A DNA stretch of 64,000 nucleotides from JAVBJV01 sp031555315 (GTDB taxonomy: Bacteria; Pseudomonadota; Alphaproteobacteria; Acetobacterales; Acetobacteraceae). Location of the stretch: contig JAVBUO010000022.1 of the NCBI GenBank assembly GCA_031555315.1, forward strand, positions 12,550 to 76,549, read 5' to 3'. Numbering within the stretch: the stretch's first letter is position 1; every line of letters begins with the position of its first letter. Both the position numbers and the translations under genes were made by a program. A model generated the notes under the pieces. The model ran no database searches and was not told where the DNA came from. It saw only the letters and a program-made list of their open reading frames with translations. This document shows, one piece after another, positions 17,346 to 26,841 of the stretch.

Positions 17346-17373
17346 CGAAGCATGCCGTTGCCGGCATGCTTCG
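17346..17373 (-). terminator. Terminator of the petABC operon
   Basis: A 12-bp perfect stem, CGAAGCATGCCG / CGGCATGCTTCG, with loop TTGC on the plus strand, followed on the minus strand by TTGTTTTGGG. It lies 35 bases past the petC stop and before the mtnP start on the same strand, so it separates the two units. Confidence 0.75.
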
Positions 17374-17407
17374 TCGTCATCGTTTTCTAACGCCGATCCG
17401 GATCGGA

Positions 17408-18166
17408 TCAGTGCACGTTCGCCCACAGGCGGCGCTTGCCGGCATACAGCACGCAGGACAGGACCAGCAGGAACAGAATGATCTTCCAGCCCATCGCCTT
17501 GCGGACTTCCAGTTCCGGCTCTGCCGCCCAGGTCAGAAAGGCCGAAACGTCGCGCGCCATCTGCCGGGCCGTTGCCGGGGTACCGTCGGCATAGACGATC
17601 TGATCGTCCATCAGCGGGTTCGCCATGGCGATCTGGTTGCCCGCAAACGTCGCATTGTAATGCATGCCGTCGCCCACCGTCACGCCGGGCGGTGCTTCAT
17701 GATAGCCCGTCAGCAACGAATAGATGTAATCAGCCCCGCCGTGACGCGCCTTGGTGATCAGCGACAGATCCGGCGGCAACGCACCGTTGTTCGCGGCACG
17801 CGCAGCCTGGTCGTTCGGGAAGCGGCGCGGAAACCGGTCCGACGGGCGGCCCGGGCGCATGAACATTTCCCCGTCGTCGTTCGGGCCGTCCTGCACCTCG
17901 ACGGACGCCGCGACCATCTTTACCTGTTCTTCCGTCAGCCCGATCTCCGTCAGGTTGCGGAACGACAGCAGATGGGCCGAATGACAGGCCGAACATACCT
18001 CGTGATACACTTGGAATCCACGCTGCAGCTGGGCGCGGTCATACGTGCCGAACGGGCCGTTGAACGACCAGTTCAGACGTTCCATGTGGGTGCCTTCCGC
18101 GGCCTTGGCCGCGAAGGGGGAGATCGCCATGACGGCCATCAGGACATAAGCAGCAATGCGCATCAT
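17408..18166 (-). CDS. petC: Cytochrome c1 of the bc1 complex
   Basis: 252 aa heme-binding subunit of ubiquinol-cytochrome c reductase, on the periplasmic face. The start is set by the ATGA overlap with the cytochrome b stop. The signal sequence runs MMRIAAYVLMAVMAISPFAA to about residue 22. The covalent heme motif is CSACH (C58, C61, H62). YNATFAGNQIAMANPL carries the probable axial methionine. One C-terminal membrane anchor (WKIILFLLVLSCVLYAG) is followed by KRRLW. Some alphaproteobacteria make cytochromes b and c1 from one fused gene; here they are separate. Last gene of petABC. Confidence 0.95.
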   Translation of the reverse strand: MMRIAAYVLMAVMAISPFAAKAAEGTHMERLNWSFNGPFGTYDRAQLQRGFQVYHEVCSACHSAHLLSFRNLTEIGLTEEQVKMVAASVEVQDGPNDDGEMFMRPGRPSDRFPRRFPNDQAARAANNGALPPDLSLITKARHGGADYIYSLLTGYHEAPPGVTVGDGMHYNATFAGNQIAMANPLMDDQIVYADGTPATARQMARDVSAFLTWAAEPELEVRKAMGWKIILFLLVLSCVLYAGKRRLWANVH

Positions 18167-19467
18167 GCACGCTCCATCGGCTTGGCGACCGCACCGGCAG
18201 GCAGCGGTCCGCCCCCGCGTGTCACGGCCTGACTGATGCTTTCCGGCAACGGCCGTGTCGGTTCGAACTTGCTGCACAGCGGCAGGATCACCAGGAAATA
18301 GGCAAAGTAATAGGCTGTCGCGATACGCCCGGTGGTCACCCAAGGTTCTTCGGGCATCTGCGAGCCGACATAGCCCAGCACGAAGCAGGTGACGACGAAC
18401 AGCCAGAAGAAAATGCGGGTCACCGGGCGGAACCGCAGCGAACGCACCTTGCTGCGGTCGAGCCACGGCAGCACGAACAGCACCGCGATCGCGCCGAACA
18501 TCAGCAGCACGCCGGCCAGCTTGCCCGACATGATGTAATGCAGCCCCCAGGGCAGTTCACCGGGAACCGCGCGCAGAATGGCATAGAACGGCAGGAAGTA
18601 CCATTCCGGCACGATATGCGCGGGCGTCGACAGCGGGTTGGCCGGAATGTAGTTGTCCGGATGGCCCAGGAAGTTCGGCGCAAAGAACACCAGAATCGCA
18701 AACAGGATCAGGTAGAAGCAGATCCCCAGGCTGTCCTTCACCACATAATAGGGGTGGAACGGAATGGTATCGGCCGGGCTTTTCGGTTCGATCCCCAGCG
18801 GGTTGTTCGACCCGGTGATATGCAGCGCCACCACATGCAGGAACACCACGCCGACGATCAGGAACGGCAGCAGGTAATGCAGGCTGAAGAAGCGGTTTAA
18901 CGTCGGGTTGTCGACACTGAAACCGCCCCACAGCCAGATGGCGATGTCCTCGCCTACCCAGGGGATGGCGCTGAACAGGTTGGTGATCACGGTCGCGCCC
19001 CAGAAGGACATCTGTCCCCACGGCAGCACATACCCCATGAAGCCGGTGGCCATCATCAGCAGGAAGATCACCACGCCCAGCATCCACAGCAGTTCGCGCG
19101 GCCCTTTGAAGGACCCGTAGTACAGGCCGCGGAACATGTGCACGATCACGACGATGAAGAACATCGACGCGCCGTTCATGTGGATATAGCGGATCAGCCA
19201 GCCGTAGTTCACGTCGCGCATGATGCGCTCGACGCTGTCGAACGCCATCGTGGCGTGCGGCGTATAGTTCATCACCAGAAAGATTCCGGTAAGGATCATG
19301 ACGACGAGGTTAACCATCGCCATCCCGCCGAAACTCCAGAAATAGTTGAAGTTTTTCGGCGTCGGGAAAGCCCCGTATTCCTTGTCGATCATCGTGAAGA
19401 TCGGCAGACGCATGTCGATCCAGCGGATGATCGGGTTCTTGTATTCGCTTTTATGCAGACCGACCAT
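18163..19467 (-). CDS. petB: Cytochrome b of the bc1 complex
   Basis: 434 aa integral membrane subunit carrying the two b hemes and both quinone sites. Eight hydrophobic helices are visible. Heme-ligand histidines occur in the second and fourth helices (GASMFFIVVIVHMFRGLY and LPFLIVGVVFLHVVALH). GYVLPWGQMSFWGATVITNL lines the Qo site, and the PEWY motif occurs in VPEWYFLPFYAILRAVP. The N-terminus carries the expected short cytoplasmic helix. Downstream it shares ATGA with petC; upstream it is 26 bases from petA. Confidence 0.97.
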   Translation of the reverse strand: MVGLHKSEYKNPIIRWIDMRLPIFTMIDKEYGAFPTPKNFNYFWSFGGMAMVNLVVMILTGIFLVMNYTPHATMAFDSVERIMRDVNYGWLIRYIHMNGASMFFIVVIVHMFRGLYYGSFKGPRELLWMLGVVIFLLMMATGFMGYVLPWGQMSFWGATVITNLFSAIPWVGEDIAIWLWGGFSVDNPTLNRFFSLHYLLPFLIVGVVFLHVVALHITGSNNPLGIEPKSPADTIPFHPYYVVKDSLGICFYLILFAILVFFAPNFLGHPDNYIPANPLSTPAHIVPEWYFLPFYAILRAVPGELPWGLHYIMSGKLAGVLLMFGAIAVLFVLPWLDRSKVRSLRFRPVTRIFFWLFVVTCFVLGYVGSQMPEEPWVTTGRIATAYYFAYFLVILPLCSKFEPTRPLPESISQAVTRGGGPLPAGAVAKPMERA

Positions 19468-19493
19468 GGATATATGTCCCGGGAGTTTCTCGA

Positions 19494-20084
19494 TCAGCCG
19501 ATACGGATCTTGGTATCGGTCAGGAATGCGTAGGGCGGCACCGGCAGGTTGTACGGCGCCGGGCCTTTCCGGATGCGGCCGGACGTATCGTAATGGCTAC
19601 CGTGGCACGGGCAGAACCAGCCGCCGTATTCGCCACGCTGTTCCGTCGGCTTGTTGCCCAGCGGAATGCAGCCCAGATGCGTGCAGACGCCGATCACCAC
19701 CAACCACTGGCCATGGCCGGTTTTGACCCGTTCGGTGTCTTCCGGAACGTTGACCAGACCGCCGGATAGCCCCGTCTGGGGCACATGGTCGGGCAGGGTG
19801 GCGATGTTCACGGCGCGCGCCTCCTGAATCTCGGCAGCGGTGCGATGACGCACGAATGTCGGCTTGCCGCGATACATCACGGTGATGCCCTGGCCTTCCA
19901 CAATCGGCCCCAGGTCCACTTCCGTGGACGATACGGCCAGCGTGTCTTTCGCGGGGTTCATGCTGTCGATGAACGGCCAGATGAAGGCGCCCGTCCCGAC
20001 TGCGGCCATGGCGCTGCTCAGCAGCAATAAAAAGTCGCGCTTCGTTGTGCCTTCGGGGGCATGCGCAGATACGGCTTCGGCCAT
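19494..20084 (-). CDS. petA: Rieske iron-sulfur subunit of the bc1 complex
   Basis: 196 aa. The N-terminal membrane helix (about 16-38) is preceded by TTKRDFLL, a twin-arginine-like signal as expected for export of a folded 2Fe-2S protein. Cluster ligands are in CTHLGCIP (C134, H136, C139) and CPCHGSHYD (C158, H161; C160 makes the disulfide with C139). First gene of petABC. It diverges from hemF across about 250 bases, a sensible pairing because cytochromes b and c1 need heme; shared control is not shown by any motif I can read. Confidence 0.96.
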   Translation of the reverse strand: MAEAVSAHAPEGTTKRDFLLLLSSAMAAVGTGAFIWPFIDSMNPAKDTLAVSSTEVDLGPIVEGQGITVMYRGKPTFVRHRTAAEIQEARAVNIATLPDHVPQTGLSGGLVNVPEDTERVKTGHGQWLVVIGVCTHLGCIPLGNKPTEQRGEYGGWFCPCHGSHYDTSGRIRKGPAPYNLPVPPYAFLTDTKIRIG

Positions 20085-20338
20085 AAGCGTCCTCGATCCT
20101 CGGCTTCAGAAACGCCGGCCGCGCTTCCCCACGCTACCGGCACCAAGTCCTGCGCCAGGCGGAATCCCCCCGGCGCGACGCGCAGATACTAGAGGGGGGG
20201 GCCTGCAACCGCAACACCACCAGGCTGTGAAATCCCCGGATAATTCACCTATGTTCATTATTGCGGTTGAGTGAGGTCATATCAGACGTTCCACGGCGAG
20301 CGGTTGCCTGTATATCGTGTGTATCGCAGAATCCCGCC

Positions 20339-21202
20339 ATGTCAGCCCCCCCTCTGCCCCCGACCTTGCAGGATCAGGCCCGCGCCTGGTTCGAGGATCT
20401 GCGCGACCGGTTGTGTTCCGAATTCGAATCGATCGAGGCCGAAGCACAACACCTGCCCGGCCCCGCCGGCCGCTTTGAACGCACCGCGTGGACCCGCCCG
20501 GGCGGCGGCGGCGGCGAGATGAGTCTGATGCGCGGACGGGTGTTCGAGAAAGTCGGCGTCAACGTCTCGACCGTGATGGGCGCCTTCAGCCCCGAATTCC
20601 GCCCGCAGATTCCGGGAGCTGCCGAGGATCCGCGCTTCTGGGCCACGGGCATCAGTCTGGTCGCACATATGCGCTCGCCGCACGTGCCCGCCGCGCACAT
20701 GAACACGCGGCTGATCGTCACCACACAGGGCTGGTTCGGCGGCGGCGCCGACCTGACGCCGGTCTTCATGGACGCGCCAGAGACCGCCGAGGACGTCGCC
20801 GCCTTTCACGCGGCGCTGCGCCGTGCGTGCGATGCGCACGACCCGGCGTATTATCCTGCCTACAAGGCCTGGTGCGACCGCTACTTCTTCCTGCCACATC
20901 GCAACGAGCCGCGCGGGGCGGGCGGCATTTTCTACGACCAGCTGAACAGCGGCGACCCGGCCGCCGATTTCGCCTTCACCCGCGATGTCGGACGCGCGTT
21001 TCTGGACGTATACCCGTGCATCGTCCGCCGGCGTCTGCACCGGGCCTGGACGGCGGCGGAACGCGAGCAACTGTTGATCCGCCGGGGGCGGTATGTGGAG
21101 TTCAATCTGCTCTACGACCGCGGCACCACATTCGGCCTGAAGACCGGCGGCAACCCCGAAGCCATTCTGATGTCGTTGCCACCCGAGGTGCGCTGGCCGT
21201 AA
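20339..21202 (+). CDS. hemF: Oxygen-dependent coproporphyrinogen III oxidase
   Basis: 287 aa. Uses oxygen to decarboxylate two propionates of coproporphyrinogen III to give protoporphyrinogen IX. The chosen start is the ATG of MSAPPLPP; the frame runs 78 bases further upstream without coding-like sequence. Family motifs: TAWTRPGGGGGEMSLMRGRV, EKVGVNVSTVMG, the conserved HMNTR, GWFGGGADLTP (substrate pocket) and EFNLLYDRGTTFGLKTGGN near the end. Its only neighbour is petABC on the other strand. Being oxygen dependent, it indicates aerobic heme synthesis. Confidence 0.97.
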   Translation: MSAPPLPPTLQDQARAWFEDLRDRLCSEFESIEAEAQHLPGPAGRFERTAWTRPGGGGGEMSLMRGRVFEKVGVNVSTVMGAFSPEFRPQIPGAAEDPRFWATGISLVAHMRSPHVPAAHMNTRLIVTTQGWFGGGADLTPVFMDAPETAEDVAAFHAALRRACDAHDPAYYPAYKAWCDRYFFLPHRNEPRGAGGIFYDQLNSGDPAADFAFTRDVGRAFLDVYPCIVRRRLHRAWTAAEREQLLIRRGRYVEFNLLYDRGTTFGLKTGGNPEAILMSLPPEVRWP

Positions 21203-21279
21203 GCGGATGCCGCTCGGGCTTGTCACACAGCTTGAATCAGGTTAATTACAAAAAATAAATCTTTCAGTTAGGTTTAAAT

Positions 21280-22344
21280 TTGATGTGCCGGTTTTCTTTT
21301 GCATGCGTTCTGATTTCCTTCGCCTGCCTCGCCACCCCCGCGCTGGCGCAGGTCGCGCCATCGAAGATTCCGCCCGGCTTAGAAGGCGACCCGCTGTGGG
21401 CCGATTGCGGGTCGGACAGTTTCAAGCTGATCGTCGCTGCCTGCGGGCAGATCATCGAACGCGGCGAGGCCGAACCGCCACAGAACCGCGCACTAGCCCA
21501 CAGCAACCGCAGTATCGTCTACCTTTCATACGCCGAACTCGACCAGGCGTTCGAGGACCTGAACACGGCGATCCAATTCGACCCCGCATGCGCGCGCGCC
21601 CATGCGCAGCGCGCGAGCGCGCATTCGATGCGCAACGAACACCAGAATACCCTTGATGACGCCGACCGGGCCATCGATCTGTTCCCGAACTACGCCTATG
21701 CCTTCCGGCGTCGCGGTCTCGCCCAGTCCGCACTGAACAACCAGCCGGCGGCGCTGGCCGATTACGATCGCGCAATCGAGATAGACCCGGAATATGCCGA
21801 CGCCTATGCGGATCGCGGCTCACATTACGGGTATTATCTGGGCGACTATCGGCAGGGGCTGGCCGAACTGGACCGCGCCATCCGTCTGGAGCCGGATAAC
21901 TCAGATCTGTACCGGCTGCGCGGCTGGATGCTCACCAACACGCAAAACTACCGCCGCGCGCTGGTCGAACTGGAACGCGCACTCACCCTGAATCCGTACA
22001 ATGATGCCGCCTACATGCAACGCGGCCGTGCCTATCGCGGTATGGGCAATCTGGGCGCCGCGATGGCCGATGCCAACAAGGCGATCAGCCTCAATTCGCA
22101 TAGTACACTTGCTTACGTATTGCGTGCCGATATTCATTTCAGACAACGCAATACCCGGCAGGGACTAGCTGATTTCGACCACGCCATCCGCCTCGACCCG
22201 CATAGTACGGACATTTATATCGGTCGTGCCCGCGCCTGGCTGCGCGCCGGCAACCGCCGCGCCGCGCGTGCCGATTACGAAACTGCGGTGCGCATGGACC
22301 CCGACAACATCGTCGCCCGGCAAGAACTGCAACGGATGCGCTAG
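21280..22344 (+). CDS. Exported TPR-repeat protein (paralogue 1 of the cluster)
   Basis: 354 aa. Cleavable signal peptide MCRFSFACVLISFACLATPA, with LAQ at the likely cleavage site. The mature protein begins with a two-cysteine segment (DPLWADC... VAACGQIIE) shared with the neighbouring genes. About eight tetratricopeptide repeats follow to the C-terminus, for example FDPACARAHAQRASAHSMRN, AIEIDPEYADAYADRGSHYG and LTLNPYNDAAYMQRGRAYRG. TPR arrays are protein-binding solenoids; location is probably periplasmic. No enzyme domain. First of a co-directional run of related genes ending at 28446; the next starts 26 bases after this stop. Confidence 0.9.
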   Translation: MMCRFSFACVLISFACLATPALAQVAPSKIPPGLEGDPLWADCGSDSFKLIVAACGQIIERGEAEPPQNRALAHSNRSIVYLSYAELDQAFEDLNTAIQFDPACARAHAQRASAHSMRNEHQNTLDDADRAIDLFPNYAYAFRRRGLAQSALNNQPAALADYDRAIEIDPEYADAYADRGSHYGYYLGDYRQGLAELDRAIRLEPDNSDLYRLRGWMLTNTQNYRRALVELERALTLNPYNDAAYMQRGRAYRGMGNLGAAMADANKAISLNSHSTLAYVLRADIHFRQRNTRQGLADFDHAIRLDPHSTDIYIGRARAWLRAGNRRAARADYETAVRMDPDNIVARQELQRMR

Positions 22345-22370
22345 GACAGTCCATTCCCGGAAATACCAGC

Positions 22371-23933
22371 ATGCATTTTCACCGAAGCTTTTCATTCCTC
22401 CTGCCCCTCGCCGCCCTGTTTCTGGCCATGCCTGTTCAAGCACAGGCGCCGGCTCCCCCTGCGCCAGACAACGCCCCGCAGGAAGGTTGCCTGCGCAACG
22501 TCGGCCCTCTGCCGCAACTGTCGGACATGCTGCAGATCCCGCGTGGCGAGATCACCTTCTTTCGCCCTGGCTACCACGACAACGATCCCACCTGCCGGCT
22601 TCCCGTCACCCCCGAACCCACACACGACCTCGAAAGCGCCGACACCGGCAACACGAGCACGTCCTGCCGCACCCGGGCCTACAACAATCGCGCCGCCGCG
22701 CGTCTTGCCGCGGGCGACGCGAATGGGGCGGTCGCCGATATGCTCCGTGCTCTCGAAACCGCCCCGCACTGCCTGCAGTGCCACATAAATCTCGGCTGGG
22801 CGCTGGCCGGCAAAGGAGATTACACAAACGCCAACGCCGCTTTCGATCACAGCATCAAACTGCAGCCGGCCAATGCCGCTGCATGGACCGCACGCGCCCG
22901 CTACTTCTGGCACAACACCCCCCAGTACGAGCGCGCTTTCGCCGACCTCAGCGCCGCCAGCGCCACTTTTGCCGGAAATCGCAACAGCCTCATCGCGCGG
23001 GAGCAGGCCGATATCCTGTACGAACGCGCCTTATTACGGCTGACCAGCGGGTACCCACGCGTCTCCACCCGCATCATCCGCGCCTCCACCCGGCTCTGCG
23101 AGGACGTTCCCCTGATCTCGCATCATGCCGACCTGAACGCAGCCCTCGGCGACCTCGACAGCGCCATTGCGCTCGGCGGCAACTACCACCCGCGGGCCTA
23201 CATCCTGCGCAGCCTCGTCCGCCTAGGCCAAGGAGAGATCGCCCTGGCGCGCGCCGACCTGGAAAACGCCGCGCCCCGCTCTGTACAGAACCGGGATGCG
23301 GAACTGAACGCGCTCGTGCAGTCCATGCTGTCCTGGTTTCCCGCCCCGGGCGACATCCGGGCGTTCGAACACGGCGATCCAGCGTGGAGAACCTGCCGCG
23401 ACAGCGACGCCGAAGACAGGCTGGCCGCCTGCACTCGGATCATCGACGATGCCGGGCAGCAGCCGGCACGCATGCGGGCCCGCGCGCTGGTCATGCGCAG
23501 CCACATCAACATCGCACAGGGTGAGCACGGCAAGACCCGCGCCGACCTGAACGCCGCCATCGAAGCCGACCCCACGTACGAACCCGCCTATGTATTGCGC
23601 TTCCTGCTGTTCATGCAGCAACTGGAAGCGAGAGCGCAAAGCAATGCCGAAACATCCCGCGCTCGTCTGGGCGATATCAGCATCACGCCCGAGACGGAGC
23701 TGTTTTTTCCAGATTACGATTTCCTGCAATCGGATACCCGTCTGGACGACGGCCTGCCCGACCTCGACGCGGCGATCCGTCTCGATCCGCACAACTCCAT
23801 CACACGCGCCCTTCGCGCCGTTGTGCTGATGCGCCGCGGCGATATCGAACGCGCGCGTAGCGATGCCGAGCGCGCTTTCACTCTGGCGCCCAACAACAGG
23901 GCGATCCAGCAGATCCACAACAGATTGCACTGA
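22371..23933 (+). CDS. Exported TPR-repeat protein (paralogue 2, two-module)
   Basis: 520 aa. Signal peptide MHFHRSFSFLLPLAALFLAM, then VQAQ. A first TPR module (about 35-310) starts with GCLRNVGPLPQLSDML and contains four cysteines plus YNNRAAARLAAGDANGAVAD. A second module starts near residue 333 with HGDPAWRTC...LAACTRIID. It runs through AIEADPTYEPAYVLRFLLFM and ends in LDDGLPDLDAAIRLDPHNS and a final RRGDIERARSDAERA repeat. This layout is shared with the next gene and with the last gene of the cluster. GGAAAT is the only, weak, ribosome binding site. No catalytic motif. It is an exported binding scaffold of unknown partner. Confidence 0.9.
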   Translation: MHFHRSFSFLLPLAALFLAMPVQAQAPAPPAPDNAPQEGCLRNVGPLPQLSDMLQIPRGEITFFRPGYHDNDPTCRLPVTPEPTHDLESADTGNTSTSCRTRAYNNRAAARLAAGDANGAVADMLRALETAPHCLQCHINLGWALAGKGDYTNANAAFDHSIKLQPANAAAWTARARYFWHNTPQYERAFADLSAASATFAGNRNSLIAREQADILYERALLRLTSGYPRVSTRIIRASTRLCEDVPLISHHADLNAALGDLDSAIALGGNYHPRAYILRSLVRLGQGEIALARADLENAAPRSVQNRDAELNALVQSMLSWFPAPGDIRAFEHGDPAWRTCRDSDAEDRLAACTRIIDDAGQQPARMRARALVMRSHINIAQGEHGKTRADLNAAIEADPTYEPAYVLRFLLFMQQLEARAQSNAETSRARLGDISITPETELFFPDYDFLQSDTRLDDGLPDLDAAIRLDPHNSITRALRAVVLMRRGDIERARSDAERAFTLAPNNRAIQQIHNRLH

Positions 23934-23980
23934 ACGCACGACACTGAACCGAACACCGATCAAACACGAATGATTTCATC

Positions 23981-25639
23981 ATGCATTTCATCAGAATCAC
24001 TCTGCCGCTGACTGCCCTGCTTCTTGCCGCCCCCGTGCATGCCCAGACGCCGCCCGTTGCGGAAGCCCCGCGCGCGGAGACCGGCTGCCTGCGCAACATC
24101 GGCCACGTGCCGCGCCTGCTCGATATCTTGCGGCCCATTCGTGGCGGGATCTCCGTTATTTACTCGTCGCCGCCGTTGCATGCACCGCCGACTTGCCCGT
24201 TTCCAGATGAACCCGGCCGTGTTTTCGATATCGAAAACACCAACGTCGAAAACGCCGATGCCGAAAATGTCTGCCGCGCCATCGCTTACAATAACCGCAG
24301 CGCCGCACACCTTGCTGCGGGCGATGCGGATCGGGCGATCGCCGATCTGCGTCGCGCCATCGCACTCGACCAGATACGTCCCGATCATTACTACGCGAAT
24401 CTCGGCTGGGCACTGGCCAGCAAGGGATCACAGGCCGAAGCCCTGGCCGCGTTCGATCAGGCTGTCAGACTGAACCCGACGCAATCCCGTCCATGGGTCG
24501 AACGCGCCCACTTCCTCTGGCAGAAGACCACGCGCTACGACCTCGCCTTCACCGACCTCAACACGGTCATCACCCTCGTCCGAAACGACTGGTTCTACGT
24601 GACCGAACGAACCGAAATCCTGTACGAGCGCGCGTTGCTGCGGCTAATCGCCGGCTATGTAGGTCCGGCCAACAATGCCATCGCACCATGCCTCAGCGTT
24701 CCGCTGATCTCTCCACGCGCCGATCTGCAAGCAGGCATCGCCGACCTCGACCGGATCATCTCCCTGCATGCCGACCGCCCCGAGTATGCCAGCCCAGCGA
24801 GGGACCCCAATCTTGCCAGAGCGCACACGCTGCGCGGCCTCGTCCGCCTGCGCCAAGGAGAGATCGCCTTGGCACGGACCGACCTGGAAAAAGCCCTGTT
24901 CCTTGCCGTCGAAGAGGACAGAGACAGGGAACTGGCGAATAGTGTGCAAGCCATGCTGGACTGGTTTTCCGCACCCGACGCCGCGCCGATGCTTGAAGGT
25001 GACGATCCCGTATGGAGGATATGCCTGGACAGATCGGAGGTCACCGTTGAAGACAGAATGGCGGCCTGCACACAGGCCGCCGAAAATGCCGGGCAGCAGA
25101 CGCCACGCCTGCGGGCGCGGGCGCGGGCGCTGGTCGCGCGCAGTTACATCCACGTCATTCAAGACGATCGCGACAAGGCACATGCCGACCTGAGCGCCGC
25201 CATCGCCGCCGACCCCACCTACGAGTTCGCCTACATATTGCGTTTCATGGTGTTCATGAAACAGTTGGAGGCCAGGCTGGAAAGTGGCGCCGAGCTGCCC
25301 CGCATCACCCCCGCCCCGGCGCGTATCCTCTGTTGCGATTTCGGGCAATCCGGAATCGAACTGGACGATTTTCTGGGCAGGCTCGATGCCGCTATCTCCA
25401 TGCGCCATTACACGCCAGGCCCCGACCTGCTGCGCTCAAACGTCAGCCTGGATGCGGGCCTGCCCGACCTTGACGCGGCGCTCCGCCTCGATCCGTATAA
25501 TCCCAGAACGCTTGCGCTGCGCGCCATCGTGCTGGCACGGCGCGGCGATGTCGAACGTGCGCGCGCCGATATCGACCATGCCGCTGTTTTGGCCCCCAAT
25601 GCTCCGTTCATCCGTCTGGTCCATGCGCAATTGCACTGA
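23981..25639 (+). CDS. Exported TPR-repeat protein (paralogue 3, two-module)
   Basis: 552 aa, the closest relative of the gene before it. Signal peptide MHFIRITLPLTALLLAAPVH, then AQ. N-module: GCLRNIGHVPRLLDIL, AYNNRSAAHLAAGDADRAIA. C-module from about 340: DDPVWRIC...MAACTQAAE, AIAADPTYEFAYILRFMVFM. Compared with paralogue 2 it carries about 25 extra residues around LCCDFGQSGIELDDFLGRLD, which includes a vicinal Cys-Cys, before rejoining at LDAGLPDLDAALRLDPYN. No Shine-Dalgarno sequence precedes the ATG (…GATTTCATCATG). Same strand and close spacing (47 bases) suggest an operon, or recent tandem duplication with retained promoters. Confidence 0.9.
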   Translation: MHFIRITLPLTALLLAAPVHAQTPPVAEAPRAETGCLRNIGHVPRLLDILRPIRGGISVIYSSPPLHAPPTCPFPDEPGRVFDIENTNVENADAENVCRAIAYNNRSAAHLAAGDADRAIADLRRAIALDQIRPDHYYANLGWALASKGSQAEALAAFDQAVRLNPTQSRPWVERAHFLWQKTTRYDLAFTDLNTVITLVRNDWFYVTERTEILYERALLRLIAGYVGPANNAIAPCLSVPLISPRADLQAGIADLDRIISLHADRPEYASPARDPNLARAHTLRGLVRLRQGEIALARTDLEKALFLAVEEDRDRELANSVQAMLDWFSAPDAAPMLEGDDPVWRICLDRSEVTVEDRMAACTQAAENAGQQTPRLRARARALVARSYIHVIQDDRDKAHADLSAAIAADPTYEFAYILRFMVFMKQLEARLESGAELPRITPAPARILCCDFGQSGIELDDFLGRLDAAISMRHYTPGPDLLRSNVSLDAGLPDLDAALRLDPYNPRTLALRAIVLARRGDVERARADIDHAAVLAPNAPFIRLVHAQLH

Positions 25640-25648
25640 AGAATTATC

Positions 25649-26392
25649 ATGCACCATCAACTTACCCCCCTCCTCGCCGTCTTGCTTCTGGCCATCCCCG
25701 CGCAGGCGCAGATGCTGCCGGACAACCGCGTGGAAAGCGCCACATTATGGGACGTCTGCAGATCGCACGACCGGCAGGCTTCGATTCATGCCTGCACGCG
25801 GATCATCGACAACAACCGCGAGGCGCCGCGGAATCTGGCCGTGGCCCGCATCACCCGCGCCCGGAGATATTGGTCGCAACCCGAGAACTTCCGGAACAGG
25901 GCCGTGGCTGATTGCCACGCCGCCGCCACGCTCAATCCGCAGAACACGGAGATTCTTCTCGAATGCGGCTCGATGCAGCTCCAGCAGCAGCAGTTCGACG
26001 CGGCCGTCAGCACCTTTCAGAAGGCCGTCGCCGCCGACCCGAACAACGCGCATGGCCACCATCAACTTGGTATAGCATACATGCGGCGCGGCACATTCCA
26101 GGCCGCCATCGCATCACTGAGCCGCGCCATCGAACTCGACCCTAATTATGCAATCCCCTATATGATGCGCGGTCTGGCGTATCTGCGAATGAACGATCGC
26201 GCCCGGGCGCTTGCCGACTTTCAGCAGATGCGCCGCACGGACCCGGTATTTCCCTATGCCCCTCCTCTGATCGCCGGCACGCAGTACCTGCTGGCAAACG
26301 ACCGCGCGCGCGCCCATGCCGCCTTTCAGGAAATCGCTGGATTTCTGCCGGAAGACCCCGACATCCAGTGGTTGCTGCGCGAAACACAATGA
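25649..26392 (+). CDS. Exported TPR-repeat protein (paralogue 4, short)
   Basis: 247 aa. Signal peptide MHHQLTPLLAVLLLAIPAQA. One cysteine-pair segment (TLWDVCRSHDRQ...HACTRIID) precedes RARRYWSQPENFRNRAVADC and three to four TPRs (VAADPNNAHGHHQLGIAYMR, AIELDPNYAIPYMMRGLAYL). It corresponds to a single module of the longer paralogues. It starts nine bases after the previous stop. A decayed relative of exactly this gene follows at 26497. Function unknown beyond probable periplasmic protein binding. Confidence 0.88.
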   Translation: MHHQLTPLLAVLLLAIPAQAQMLPDNRVESATLWDVCRSHDRQASIHACTRIIDNNREAPRNLAVARITRARRYWSQPENFRNRAVADCHAAATLNPQNTEILLECGSMQLQQQQFDAAVSTFQKAVAADPNNAHGHHQLGIAYMRRGTFQAAIASLSRAIELDPNYAIPYMMRGLAYLRMNDRARALADFQQMRRTDPVFPYAPPLIAGTQYLLANDRARAHAAFQEIAGFLPEDPDIQWLLRETQ

Positions 26393-26496
26393 CGGATGGA
26401 AACGGAACAGGAATTCCCTACCCAGGGCCAGATTCTCATCGCGCGAACCCAGCCTACCCGGGATAATCAGTCACTCAGGTTTTGAATAATTTTACC

Positions 26497-26841
26497 ATGC
26501 ACACTTCCCGACTCGCCTTCATTCTAGCCGCACTGCTTCTGATTTTCTCCGCCCGGGCACAGACACCCGCAGACAATCCCGCGGAAAATGACGCATTGAG
26601 GAACACCTGCCCGTCGTGTGATCGGCGAACCTTCATTCAACCCAGTGTGAAGAGTGTCGATAACAAATATGAAACGTCGTCGGATCTTGCCCCGCCCCAT
26701 ACTCTTCGCGCCCAAAGATATCGGTCACAGCCCGAACATATTCCGAACAGAGACGAGGCAGGTCCCCCTGCCACCATCATGCCCGATCCGCAGGATGCCA
26801 CGACGCCTTACCATTACAACAGGGCGCAACCCAACCGCTGA
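26497..26841 (+). pseudogene. Decayed, truncated copy of the short TPR paralogue
   Basis: 114 codons from ATG (MHTSRLAFILAALLLIFSAR: intact signal peptide). Aligned by eye with the 247-aa neighbour, the same landmarks appear in order: RNTCPSCDRR opposite DVCRSHDRQ, VDNKYETSSDL opposite IDNNREAPRNL, LRAQRYRSQPEHIPNRD opposite RARRYWSQPENFRNRA, and MPDPQDATTPYHYN opposite LNPQNTEILLECG. The second cysteine, the A-C-T-x-I-I segment and all TPRs are lost, and the frame stops soon after. It may still be expressed as a small exported peptide, but I read it as a degenerating duplicate. The 219 bases that follow, to 27060, hold no further gene. Confidence 0.7.
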
